This document shows positions 34,635 through 45,556 of a DNA stretch of 64,000 nucleotides, in pieces. The first letter of the stretch is position 1; the number at the start of each line of letters is the position of its first letter. The notes beneath the pieces were generated by a model. It saw only the letters and a list, made by a program, of their open reading frames with translations, was not told the DNA's origin and did no database searches. Location of the stretch: contig NC_037674.1 in NCBI RefSeq assembly GCF_003255815.1, forward strand, positions 4,034,388-4,098,387, read 5' to 3'. The position numbers were made by a program, and so were the translations under genes. Source of the stretch: Theropithecus gelada (lineage: Eukaryota; Chordata; Mammalia; Primates; Cercopithecidae).

Positions 34635-36764
34635 GATATTAGACCTTATTATTTGAGAAACTGAATCTCCTTTTTCTATATCAAAGAATAAAGGTTTTTA
34701 CTTTTTAGAAATACTTAAAATATAATTTTTGGCTTAATGAGTAATTTATTTCATCGTGATTGGTGATTCTATTTTATAATATCAAGTGTTTCAAACCTTT
34801 GATATTGGACAAACTTTCCAAATCAAATTCTAATTCAGCCTTAGTGACCTAATTAGCTTTTTGAATATCAGGTCACCTGAAGTCCAATAGGGACACAATA
34901 GCCATATTTAATATGTTAAAATCATACAGGAAACATGGATGAATATCTAACTTTCTTTGAGTTCTATTTGCCTAAATATTAGCATGTGCTCCAAAATCAC
35001 ATGAATGCCAATAATTCTGACATGGCTTACTGTATGTTGTCAGTAATAACTATGATTATTATGTTAAATTGTTGTATGACACAGAATTAACCAAATTGCT
35101 TGTCAACTGTACCTGTAGCTATGACTGCCCTAAGAATTTTCCATTCACAATTATTGTTTTACTTTGATTATTCTCAATAAGTGGCTTATAAAAAACCAGT
35201 GGTACAAAACTTGCTTCTTTAGGGGAGTTCATGGAAATGACTCCGATAGGTTTTCTTGAATTTAGGTTTCCGGTAACTTTGGAGATTGTGCTGTTGTACT
35301 AATGAAAACAACAATAAAATCAACAAAACTCCCAGGATTCTAAGTAACAGGCTGGTGTGTTCATGAGGACTGCTAAGCCATATAAAGCAGAACAAGTTAA
35401 TTAGGTGGCACTGAAGTAACAGAAGGCTAAACAATTTTTTAGGACTTTTTCATTTGAAACACTGACGACTATTTTTGTTTTTTTTCAGAGTAAAGAAAAC
35501 TTTTTTCTTAGCTATTTAGTTTTTAACAATTAAATATGATATACTCTTTAGAGAAAAATTTGAAGTATACTTCTTTCTCTTACCTGACCTTCCCAGAATT
35601 TGAAAACTATTTCTGAATATTCTTAATTTATGGTAATATAAGTTATTTGCATATGATCAATAATAATTTATTTTTTTGGTAACGGGACACAATTGGAGAC
35701 ACTGGCTACCTTGCCAAGGCTTTGGCTGGAATAGCATATTTTCATCTATGAGCAGATTGCTTTGAGAAATTTAGGTTGAATAATAGAATCAATAAAATTC
35801 CCTTGGAGAGACTGACCTTGTACCTTCTCTATGCGGTTTATTTACAGATTTTCTGACCTGTGGTAAGAGAAGCATGTCACTTTCTGTCAGGCCTAGGAAC
35901 TCCAAGTAATCTTGTGACCTCAAGATGAGAGGAATTCACCCAGTTCATACAGTTATTTGCAGGCACAATAAATCCTTGTTTGAGCTTGAGGGGCTTTTTG
36001 AAAAGTCAAATCTTAGACGCTTCGTTTAAAAAAAAGTTCCATCAATCCCAACTTAGAAGAGCCTATACAGAAAAAAAAAAAATTATTCTTGTAGCACTTT
36101 ATGAAAATAATCAGGCCAAATACAATAAAACTAAAACTTACGTTGGAAATAAATTGGTCTTACTATGATTTTGCTTTAGTAAAAACGGAAGACTGTAGAG
36201 AGAAAAATGTATTTCAAATGAAACTATAGTATATCTTTTATTGGATTCTAGCCTTGTTCATTGCCTTCTAGTTTTATTATTTGTCTACAATTTAGCCAGA
36301 CTGGATCCTAAATTCTTTTACTGGTTACAAGTCTCCAAACTAACATTTTCTATGTTTTATGACTTTTTCTTTCCCATTTTTTTCTGATTTGGAATTAGTA
36401 GAAATTAAAACTGTGCTCTTTGTAAAGCCCTGCAGACTGAAACTAGAAAACTTAAACTTTGGAGAAATAACAGCATCTTATTTATTTACATAAAACATTT
36501 TCATGACTGTCTAGTTATATATGGACTGCTCTGCAATATAGTCTATTGGTTTTCAAGGATTGCTTTCTACTTTGTTGTTATAATCCAGCTGTGTCTCTTT
36601 TTTCTTATTTTTTCCATTTCTTATTTCCCTTATTTCATCACAACCTTCTAGAATGAGTCTCCTTAAAAATGTGGGTCCTTACCTTCTACGAAAAACCATC
36701 CTAATGTTGAAAGATTAGGGGAAAAATATAACCAAACAATCATTTTCTTCTAAAATGCTTTCTC

Positions 36765-37238
36765 TGAAATATTTCGAAGAACAAGGAAAATAAAATTTTG
36801 GGACCCCAAACTCACTATGCCAAAGGAAAAGTTGGGAACTGAGTCATGCTAACACTACCTTCCTTTTGTTCCCAAAGAGACAGCTGTAATTTCACAAGTT
36901 TGCTTATCTTATGTAAAATGTAGATCTCCCATGCACAAGACAAATGTACAATCAATTTTTTCCCCACTCCTCTTTACACATGCAACATCTAGATGCAGTG
37001 AGTGCTAATCAAGGCCTTGTAAGAATGTAACACTTGCCTCACTGTCTTTCCCCCACTTTCTTTATCCTCCATCTGCTCCTGCCTGGTCTCACCCCTATAA
37101 ATATGGAAGTCAGCAAAACTCTCTTTGGAAAAAGCACAGGCCACAGAGCCTACTGTGGTTTATGTTTCTTTATCCTTAAACTTGGCAAAATAATTCTCTG
37201 AATTGAATTAGATCTGTATCAGTCATTTTTGGTTTACA
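36765..37238 (+). repeat. ERV-A 3' LTR
   Basis: Partner of the 5' LTR. It carries a cleaner promoter-like stretch, 'ccctataaatatggaag' (about 37093), the TATA-like position of an LTR. The visible substitutions and indels between the pair imply an ancient insertion. Confidence 0.82.
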
Positions 37239-39365
37239 CAGGTCTACACTAAACACTAAGTCAGTATTTGCTACTAGTGACAGTTTTTTCAAGTAATTGC
37301 AAGAAGTACCATAGGTATCAACTGTAAAATACATCATTATTTTGCATCACAATAAAAGCCTAAAACTATTGAAAAACTATGACATGACAAAAATTTTATC
37401 TCATATATGTTGAAAATAATACTTTTTGTTTGAAATGCCTGTTCCCTGGTGCCATAAAGAATTAGCACTGGAACATAAGTTAAATTTCCTCAGCAAGGCC
37501 ATTTTTATATTTTCTGCAGAAATGGTACACTCACTAGCAGTTTTGCCACGAGAGTACACCAAACAGAGACAGGGTCATTTATACTAATGCATCCACCCTA
37601 CTGCTGTGTCCGGTTTCCATTGGCTGGAACCGGACCTCACATTCTGTATTTGTCCCGACTGGCTAGCAACTTAGAACTTCTCAAAAGAGGCAAAGGCAGA
37701 GGAGAACAAAGGAAGGACGAAGTCACTTGTAGAATGCTGAGAAAGGTAAAAACACCTTCAAATAAGGAAGAGGAACAGGCTATGACCTAATGCTTGGACC
37801 AGTATACACAAGCCAGGGCAAATATTTAGGCTAAATTGTGGGTGCTAAGAACATAAAGTACATTGATTTCTTTATTACAGCTAGCAGATATTTAAGAATG
37901 TTAGCATAGGTCTTTGAATAAATTTTGCTTCTAAGAGAAGTTACTATTTATTCCTAATTAGATGGGGAGGAAAATCTTTGAAGAGGAACCTCTACTTTAC
38001 TTTTTCCACTTTTGAATTTATATAAATGTGTGTATTTATGTTACATCACTCCTATGATCACTGGTTTTTCTATGAGATAGAAAGTGAAAGCAAAATAGGT
38101 AATGAAGGTTTTCTAAAATTTCTCATATTTGGATAAAACTTTTCTAAATCACTGTGCAACTCACCTTGTCCATGGATTTTTCCTACATTAGCATCATCTC
38201 TGCTAATTAGGAGCTTTGCTGATGCTGTATTTGTAGTGAGAGTTGAACTATAAGGTTTCTGTTAGATTATGTTTCTCATCTACTAACATCCCTCTACGAG
38301 TCGTGATGTTGAAGATACCACCAGAATGTGAAAATTGAAGTTTTTTACAACAATTTCACGTGTGTGCACACAAAGTCGATCACATTCTGACTGTCTTCTA
38401 ACCGATAGTCTTTTTACGATATTATGATTCATCTCTATTTGAAAGATGTAAAAAATATGCCTTTTAAAATAAATGGAACACACTATTTTTTCTCTGTGAC
38501 TGCCCCCTTCTCCGTATAAAATTTCATCGGCTCATATGTATTCTGGTCTATTATTGCGAAAATATGTTTAACTATAGTTTCAAATTAGTTGAACAACTCG
38601 ATTTACCTGCTGCCTCAGGATTAGAAAGAGAGTTATTATTGGGCTACTAGAATTCCTATTTTAAATGTTGCTGTGAATTGTTCTAATTTTATATAACCTG
38701 GGCATTCATTTTGTACATAGTTTTGACATTCTTATGCCAGAAATAGGGTTTAGAAATCCATGACAGTTTCTAGTTTGTGGCCGCCTCCACGTTCCTCAAG
38801 GTGGTCATCGAACACAGCCCCTTATAAAACCTGCTCAAGGTGACTACTGCATATTAGACAGCTCAATACCACCTTTATCTCACCCCACTGTCCCCTGTGG
38901 GAACTGCACAGATGAATACTGCAGAGGCAGTAACCACCTCAGTCACAGTTTGACTCTATGGAAATGATGGTTGCTTGACATTAACCCAGCAATCTGACCT
39001 CGTTATGAGAAACCTACTTGGGTAACACTCCAAAACGCAATTGTGATGCTGAGTTTTAGGAGTCAACTAACTGTATTAAGGAACACCTAGAACACTGGCA
39101 AAGCATTACTTCTGGGTCATGAGGGTTTCACCAGAAAGCTCTGAAATGTGAGTCGGTAGACAGACTGGGTAGATCCTGTGATGGAGCAGGGACCCTTTGT
39201 TAGGGGCCTGTAGCTTCCCCAAGCAGGGAAATAAAGAAGAATCCTGAGTCCCTTCAAGGCAAATCCTAGGTACCCAGCGAGCACTGAGAAGGAAATGAGG
39301 CACTTGATAAGTAAGAAGGTAATAGTAGCCTAAACAACAGCCAAGGAAGTTAGAGTCAGAAGATG
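37239..39365. other. Unassigned AT-rich sequence
   Basis: I see no gene, no Alu and no L1 that I can defend in this 2.1 kb. It is one of the longest repeat-free stretches in the left half. Small frames (37587-37790, 38283-38483) have no support. Confidence 0.45.
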
Positions 39366-39369
39366 TTTT

Positions 39370-39955
39370 GTTCTAAAGATCACATCTTAACATCCATTCC
39401 TGAGTCATTTTCCATAAACCTAGACACCCATCAAACGCATCTGCTGACAAGTACATCTCAGATAAGGGGGGCCTGAAAACTGAATTCTGACTGCCATTCT
39501 TTGTACTAAATTTCTTCCTGACGGGCCTAGACAGAGTCAAATCCATTAGCCAAAGAGCTAACATTTTTTTCTGCTGACCCCAAATTTTAAAACAAACCTT
39601 CTTTTCTTTAAACAATTACAAATCAAATCAGAAAACCTTTGAATCTATGTATGGGCTGTAAGCCCTTGCTTCAAAATGTCATGAGTTTTCAGAACAAAAC
39701 CATGTGTAACCTCCATGTACTGATTTATAATTTTGCCAGTAACTTCTGCTTTCTTGAAATTTATCCTTGCTTTAAAAATAACCCTTACCTGCAAGCCACT
39801 GGGGAAGTGGGAACTTAAGCATTAGCTGCCTCATCCGCCGTGCTTGACAATGTCCAGATAAACATCTCCTTTTCTCCCACTGCAAATGTCAGTGTAGATA
39901 TCAGTCTTACTGCACTGGGTGAGCAGACCTGAGTTGAATTCTATAACAATCCACC
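39370..39955 (+). repeat. ERV1-type LTR-like sequence, unnamed
   Basis: 'gccaaagagctaacatttttttctgctgaccccaaattttaaaac', 'gggctgtaagcccttgcttcaa' and 'tgtgtaacctccatgtactgatttataattttgcc' form the pattern of a medium-old primate ERV LTR. I do not see a second copy. Confidence 0.5.
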
Positions 39956-40370
39956 CTCTATGTGGGTAGGCACCATCCAGTGGGCTGGGGGCCCTGAGAG
40001 AATGAAAAAGTAGTGAAAATGATTTTGCTCTCCCTCTCTCCTAGAGCTGGTACACTCTCTGCCTCCTGCCCTTGGACATCTTAACTACAGATTCTCTTCC
40101 TTGGGACTCCAGGACTTACTTCTGCATCCCTCCACATTCTCAGAGCCTTTGGCCTCAGACTGAGAATTACACTGTCAGCTTTCCTCATTCTGAGACTTTC
40201 AGCCTTGGAATGAGCCATGCTACTGGTACTCCATGGTTTATAGGTTGCAGAAGACCTGTCTTGGCTTCCATAATCATGTGATCTAATTTATCTAATTAAT
40301 GCCACCCCCCATCTGTCTATCTATATATGTATCCTATTGGTCTTGTGTCTCCGAAGAATGCTAAAACAGG
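39956..40370 (+). repeat. LTR-like interspersed repeat ending in the 'tatcctattggt' motif
   Basis: 'caccatccagtgggctggggg', 'ctctctcctagagctggtacactctctgcctcctgcccttggaca', 'gactgagaattacactgtcagc', 'ccataatcatgtgatc' and 'tatcctattggtcttgtgtctc' follow a common mammalian LTR-type repeat. It lies upstream of the ERV-L-like gag/pol relic, but I cannot show that they belong together. Confidence 0.6.
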
Positions 40371-42330
40371 TTTTATTTTTTAAACCATGAATGATCGTAG
40401 AGAACCAGAATTTTAGGAATGAGTTTCTTTCATTGGTTTTGGGGTTTCTAAAATTAGATTTCTAAATTGATGAAACCTAAAAATGCTAAAGAATCCATTT
40501 CTAATAGTCCAGAGAACATTGCTAGTCCATGTCATAAACTGCTTAAGAGATATACAAACATCTATCTTTGACACTCCTAATCAAACACGAATAAAAGACA
40601 AGGAACTTGGTGACTCTGACAATACATCTTTAATCAAGGACTCTGCTTCTGGCGTTGATGAGTAAAGTGATATAAAAAAGATAAGCTAAGAGATTCGAAT
40701 TTCAGAATTCGGCTTCACATAAAAAGCCTTAGAGCCTCTTACAGTGCTCTGAGTGAGAATTATACCTCCTATAGTCACAGGGCTGAAAATGCTAAAAGGC
40801 AAACACAAACCCTCACCATGAGTTGGCTGAATTACTATGAAAGTTGAACTTTCAACCTAGCAAGGTATCTACTGTAAATTTACAGCACTATTCAGAAAAG
40901 AATGGAATCCTGTAGATTGGGTTGGGAATTTGGAGAGACCATGTTGAGGCTGGAGACATTGAGCTTGGAAATTCTGATGTTTTCTTTGCTGGCAGACCTG
41001 ACCCCTACTGACACCCTCTTGGCAGTAACCTCTTCACCTACACTGGTATAGGTGGTTCCACCTCTGTCTGAAGGGATTACGCCAGCATTGCCTGAGGGAA
41101 AGGTAATGGACTCCCCTGAGGCAGTTGCCAAGGAATGCAATGCTGATTCTCCTAAGGCCCCACACCCACCACTCCTTTTTGCTTCTAGACCTGTAAGTAG
41201 ACTCAAATCTCAAAAGGCCCTTAAAAAATGATATACAAAGTTTGGCCCATGGGAGGTCCACGACAGTTCAAGAAAACGATTTGAGTTTATAATTTATACA
41301 AGCAGAAATCTGGAGAGCATGTGTGGGAAAGGATATTAAGAGTTGGGATAATAGTGGAGGAAACATAAAGTTGGATCACCCAGATTTAATGATATGGACA
41401 CATTAAAAAAGACACTGCTTTTAGTTTTGCAGCATGGGAAATTAGAAACGGCCCTAACAGTTTGGTTGGTTGGCTAAACCATGAATCAAAAGATGGCCCT
41501 TATTTAGCTAGTTGGATGTGCCTGATCTCCCTTGGCCTAACGTAGAGGGAGAGACTCAAAGGCTTAGAACAAATGGAACTCCAGAGTGCATTTGTCATTT
41601 GAAATCTACTCATCCGCACTGGGAGGCTCCAGAAGATAAACCTTTCAGCAATACTTTAAGAAACTGATTTGTGAGGGGAGCCCAGCATCCTTGAATAACT
41701 TTCTCTGTAGGCGGAAGCTTATACTGAGAACCACAGTCACTCAATAGAAAATTTAAATGCGTTGGGAATAACTGGATCTCACAGGTCCCAGGGCCATGTG
41801 GCAGCTGTCAACCTTCAGAGTCAAGATGGATATAGTCACCAAAATGGGCAGCAAAGGTAAGGCAACATTCAGATTCATCCGACTCAAGTAGATCTATGGT
41901 GTTGGCTAGTCTGACTGTGCTGTTCTTAGAAGTAAAATAGAAAAGAAGCCTAATACACTCTTAATTGATATGAAAATACTGAAAACATTTATATTACGTT
42001 TACAAAAGTCGAACTCAAATCAAAATAATAGAAAATCACAGCTCCTACTAAAATCCAAGAAAAGAGCCAGTTTACAGTCAAGAACTCCTTGAAAAAGGGA
42101 GCAGACAGGTCCCCTTGATGAAGGACCTAGGTATACCACAAAAACTTTATACTGTTAATCTGTCTCTGATCCTTCCCAAAAGGGAACCTATAACCTTTTA
42201 ACAGCTGTGTTTTGGGGAAAGGAATATAATAAGAACTTTTCAGGACTAGTAAACAATGCTCTGACCTTACATTGATTCCAGAAGACTCAACTCAAAACAT
42301 CACTACAGAATGCCAGCTAGAGTGGGGATT
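40371..42330 (+). pseudogene. ERV-L-like gag/protease relic (tentative)
   Basis: The stretch precedes a clear ERV-L-like RT, on the same strand and at gag distance. It is rich in stops and no zinc knuckle is visible. The minus-strand open frames at 40892-41261 are likely accidental. Confidence 0.4.
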
Positions 42331-44150
42331 TATGGAGGTCAGGTGATTAAATTTTAGTCACATGAAAATACAGTGGGTCCAGTGGCCCCAAACACATACT
42401 CTGGTCATTTCTCTAGTTGCAGATGCATAGCTGTAATACACATAGTTAGCACCTGGCACATTTCCCACATTGGTTCCCTGACCTGTGGAGTGAGGGGTAG
42501 TATGGTGGGAAAATCTAAATGGAAGGCACTAGAGCTGCCTCTACCTAGGAAAACAGAAAATCAAATTCATAACCACGCCTCTGGAGTGACTGTAGAGGTT
42601 ACCACCACCATCAAGGACTGGAAGGATGCAGGGGTGGAGATTCTAACACATCCCTGTCTAATTCGGCCTGTGCAAAAGACAGATGGATCCTGGAGAGTGA
42701 CAGTCGATTCCCACAAGCTAAACCAAGTGTTCCTTGTAATTGCAACTGCTGTATCAGATGTGGTTTTATCGCTTGAGCAAATTAACACATTCCCTGGTAC
42801 CCGGTATGCACCTATTGATCTAGTGAAGCTTTTTCTCTATTTCTCTTCATAAGGCCCACCAGAAGTAGCTTAATTTCAGGGTCAATGACAGTAGCATACT
42901 TTCTCTGTCCTACCAACACAATATCAACTTTCCATAACCCAGTCACAGTTTGCAGGAAGTTGATCACCTTCTCCTTCCACAAGATACTACACTGGTCCAT
43001 GGCATTGATAATATTATGCAGATTCAACATGGTGGAAGAGCAGTAACAAGCCCTCTGAGCACTTACAAGGTATTTTCATTTCATATAGTGGGAAATTCTC
43101 TAACTAGATCTCTTTTATCAAAAGCAAAATACATACATACATACATACATACATACATACATACATAAGGTATTTATGGCCCTATGTCAGAACAAGGGAC
43201 TACAAAAAAACATGTAAATTGACTTCCACAAGGATAAAAGGAAGAGAAGGGACTCTAATCCTCCAGTGGATGCGATCATGCATTCTCTGACAGTACTCAG
43301 CCTCTTTTCCCAGGCACCTATGTCATCAGTCACTGGGCTTATGAATAAAGTGGCCAAAGTGGTAAGGACTGAGATTATGCATGCACACAGCAACCTGGAA
43401 TTCCTTTCACCATGGCCAACCAGGTTACAGTCCCCTCAGAGTGTTCCAACTGTCAGCAGCAGAAACTAACACCGACCCTCTATATGGCACCGCTCCCCAG
43501 GATGATCTTCCAATTTCCTTGTGGTAGGTTGATTACACTGGGCAGCTTTCATCAGGGAAGGGGCAGCATTTTGTTCTTCCTGGAATAGTAAGACAGTTAT
43601 TCTGTCTATAAATTTTACTTCCTTGCATGCAAATATTCTGTGGAAGCCACCATCCATGGACTTAAAGAATGCCTATCTACCATTATGGTGTTCCACACAG
43701 CATTGCTTCTGAACAAGGAACTCATTTCACAGACAAAGAAGGGCAGACATGAGCTTGTGCTCAGAAACTTCAGTGAATTCACCATGTTCCCTATAATCCC
43801 AAAGCAACTCACTTGAAACAATGGTGGAATGAGCTTTGGGAGTTACAGTTTCAGCACCTGCTAGATGACAATACTGTGTAACTGTGGGGAAAGGTTCTCT
43901 AGAAGGCTGTGTATGCTCTGAGCTAGCATGCATTATATGGTACCATTTCCCCCAAAGCAGTGTGGTCACAAACACTTCATCAATCTCTAAGGACTCACAA
44001 ATATTTCCTAGTCTTCTTATCTTCTAAACCCTCACAAGAATATAGGCTTTTACTAGTCTGCCTCTCTAAGATTCTTTTAGCCTCTGCCCATCACCCAGTT
44101 TGAAAGACACTTTCATATTTTTAGGTATTCATTTTCAGCAACAACCTACT
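42331..44150 (+). pseudogene. ERV-L-like pol remnant (RT and integrase)
   Basis: The plus strand is open from 42373 to 42852 (159 codons) and contains the N-terminal RT block: KDWKDAGVEI at residues 81-90, VQKTDGSWRVTVD at 100-112 and EQINTFPGTRYAPIDL at 135-150. After a frame break, SLQEVDHLLLPQDTTLVHGIDNIM (42947-43018, two short blocks read together) holds a damaged YxDD box, here GIDN. Integrase-type sequence follows: VPTVSSRN near 43442, then ATIHGLKECLS near 43637. It ends about 44100 without a recognised 3' LTR. Confidence 0.72.
43127..43166 (+). repeat. (ACAT)n microsatellite
   Basis: About ten uninterrupted catacata-type tetranucleotide units. It lies in the ERV-L-like pol relic and is likely polymorphic. 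Confidence 0.97.
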
Positions 44151-44170
44151 TGTCATTACCAGTTTTCTGT

Positions 44171-44265
44171 ATTAGTGCCTTCTTTGTTGCTTAAAACAGA
44201 ATACAAAATACTGGGTAATTTATAAAGAAAATAAAAGTATTTCTTACACTTAAGGCATACATGGT
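44171..44265 (-). repeat. MaLR LTR fragment, inverted (partial)
   Basis: 'gtattagtgccttctttgttgcttaaaacagaatacaaaatactgggtaatttataaag' matches the reverse complement of the 3' end of a MaLR LTR. Only about 95 bases are recognisable. Confidence 0.55.
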
Positions 44266-44825
44266 GGCTTGGCAGCCTCCACAAATTTCAAAGTATTTTT
44301 TTTTGAAAGCCTGGATTCCAGGGAGAGAGCTGTCACAGGGGCAGATCCACTGCAGAGAGCCCCCCGTAGAAGGATGCCAAACACAAATGTGGGGTTGGAA
44401 CTGTGGCAAAGAGTCCCCACCAGGGCAATGCCAAGTGAAGCTACAGCAGTGAGGTCACTGCAGCGAGTTCCACGTGGGTAATGCCTAGTGGAGTTGAGGA
44501 AGTGGTGCCACTACCAGGATCCCAGGATTGTGAAGTCCCCCATGGCATTCAAAGCCTGCCTGGGAAAATTTCAACCAGTACAAGCACCCATGGGTGATTC
44601 ACCAGGAAAACCTTAGGGGTGACACTGCCTAGGGCTTGCCAGTCCAACCCTCACCCCAGTGTGTTAAGGAGTCAAAAAAAAAATGCTCTCCAGCTTTAAG
44701 ATGTAATGTTTGCCCTGCTGGACTTCAAATTTACTTAGGGGCTGTTACTTTTTTCTTTTTGTCTATTTCTCTCTTGTAGAATGGGAATGAGTACATTATG
44801 TTTATCCTGAAATCACCTTTGAAAA
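44266..44825 (+). mobile_element. MaLR internal-like sequence
   Basis: 'ctgtggcaaagagtcccc', 'agctttaagatgtaatgtttgccctgctggacttcaaatttacttaggg' and 'tagaatgggaatgag' follow the internal region of MaLR elements in the sense direction. Its orientation disagrees with the adjoining LTR fragment. Confidence 0.5.
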
Positions 44826-44829
44826 AATT

Positions 44830-45480
44830 CTAACAGTGAGAAAATTATAACTGTAAAAGAGATATGACCTGATGGAATCCATCTTGCCTTTAATCTCCAA
44901 GCTACCCTTCTTCGTTCCTGGACAAAGGGAACATTAACTGGGGGAGTTGATAGCCTAACTTTGAAACAAAGATGAGAGCCCCTCCTTGAAACAAATCCCT
45001 TAATTGCTTGGGGACCAGACCACCTTTATAAAACCAACAAATTAACTACAAGATTAGAAAATATGGCTCACGAGTCATACAGCCAGAGGCCTTCAGATTA
45101 CTAACATCAACAGTTGCTCCTAGAGATAGCATTAATACTGTGAAACCTAAGAGGCCTAAGATCCCTATCAGCCCACTGTTTGGGATGGCCCTGCAGACGG
45201 GTCAGTTACAAAATTTGCTACATCTCCCTGAAACAAAAAATTTGAAGTTTCCCTCTTATTTTGTTTTATGTCCTTGAAAGCGTGACTTTGTAACCATGTG
45301 AGGGTGTTGTCCCTTGTTCTCCCACATACAGAGGGTTGGAATTTCGGGGTTCATGTCAGGCAGCCAGTCTGAAAGGATACATGATAATGTCACAGCTAGC
45401 TTTAAGGATTCTCTTGAGGAGTTAAAATCCTTGAAGCTTGGAGCTGAATGACCTACATTATTTCTGACCAGCAGCAACTG
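44830..45480 (+). repeat. ERV-B 5' LTR-like block
   Basis: It begins near 'taacagtgagaaaattataactgtaaaagagatatgacc' and includes 'accacctttataaaaccaacaaattaactacaagattag' and 'gatggccctgcagacgggtcag', the style of an ERV1 LTR. It differs entirely from the ERV-A LTR although the interiors match. Ends are approximate. Confidence 0.6.
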
Positions 45481-45489
45481 CCCCATACT

Positions 45490-45556
45490 GTAGCTCAGTA
45501 ACTAAGGTTTTCCCTTTTACTGCAGCAGCCTGGGTTTGATTCTCAGCTCAAGCAGT
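45490..45556 (+). other. tRNA-like segment (A box, B box and T-arm)
   Basis: TAGCTCAGTAA at 45491-45501 resembles an A box, and GGGTTTGATTCTC at 45532-45544 a B box. CTGGG TTTGATT CTCAG folds as a five-pair T-stem with a seven-base loop. I cannot fold acceptor and anticodon stems, so this is a tRNA-derived or tRNA-like relic rather than a gene. It lies just downstream of the LTR-like block. Confidence 0.35.

Larger units (their letters stand above)
31742..37238 (+). mobile_element. ERV-A: LTR-flanked non-coding endogenous retrovirus
   Basis: Two ~480-base direct repeats (31742-32236 and 36765-37238) flank 4.5 kb of AT-rich interior. I see no gag, pol or env motif in the interior. A short purine tract (aggggaaaaat, about 36717) lies shortly upstream of the second LTR, where a polypurine tract would be. 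Two Alus sit in the interior. The interior matches ERV-B from about 33025 onward. Confidence 0.75.

Noticed and set aside
43127..43166. Regular repeats considered as a CRISPR-like array
   Set aside because: It is a simple ACAT microsatellite with no spacers, and the sequence is vertebrate nuclear DNA.
45490..45556. Functional tRNA gene
   Set aside because: Only a T-arm and loose box motifs are present; acceptor and anticodon stems cannot be formed.
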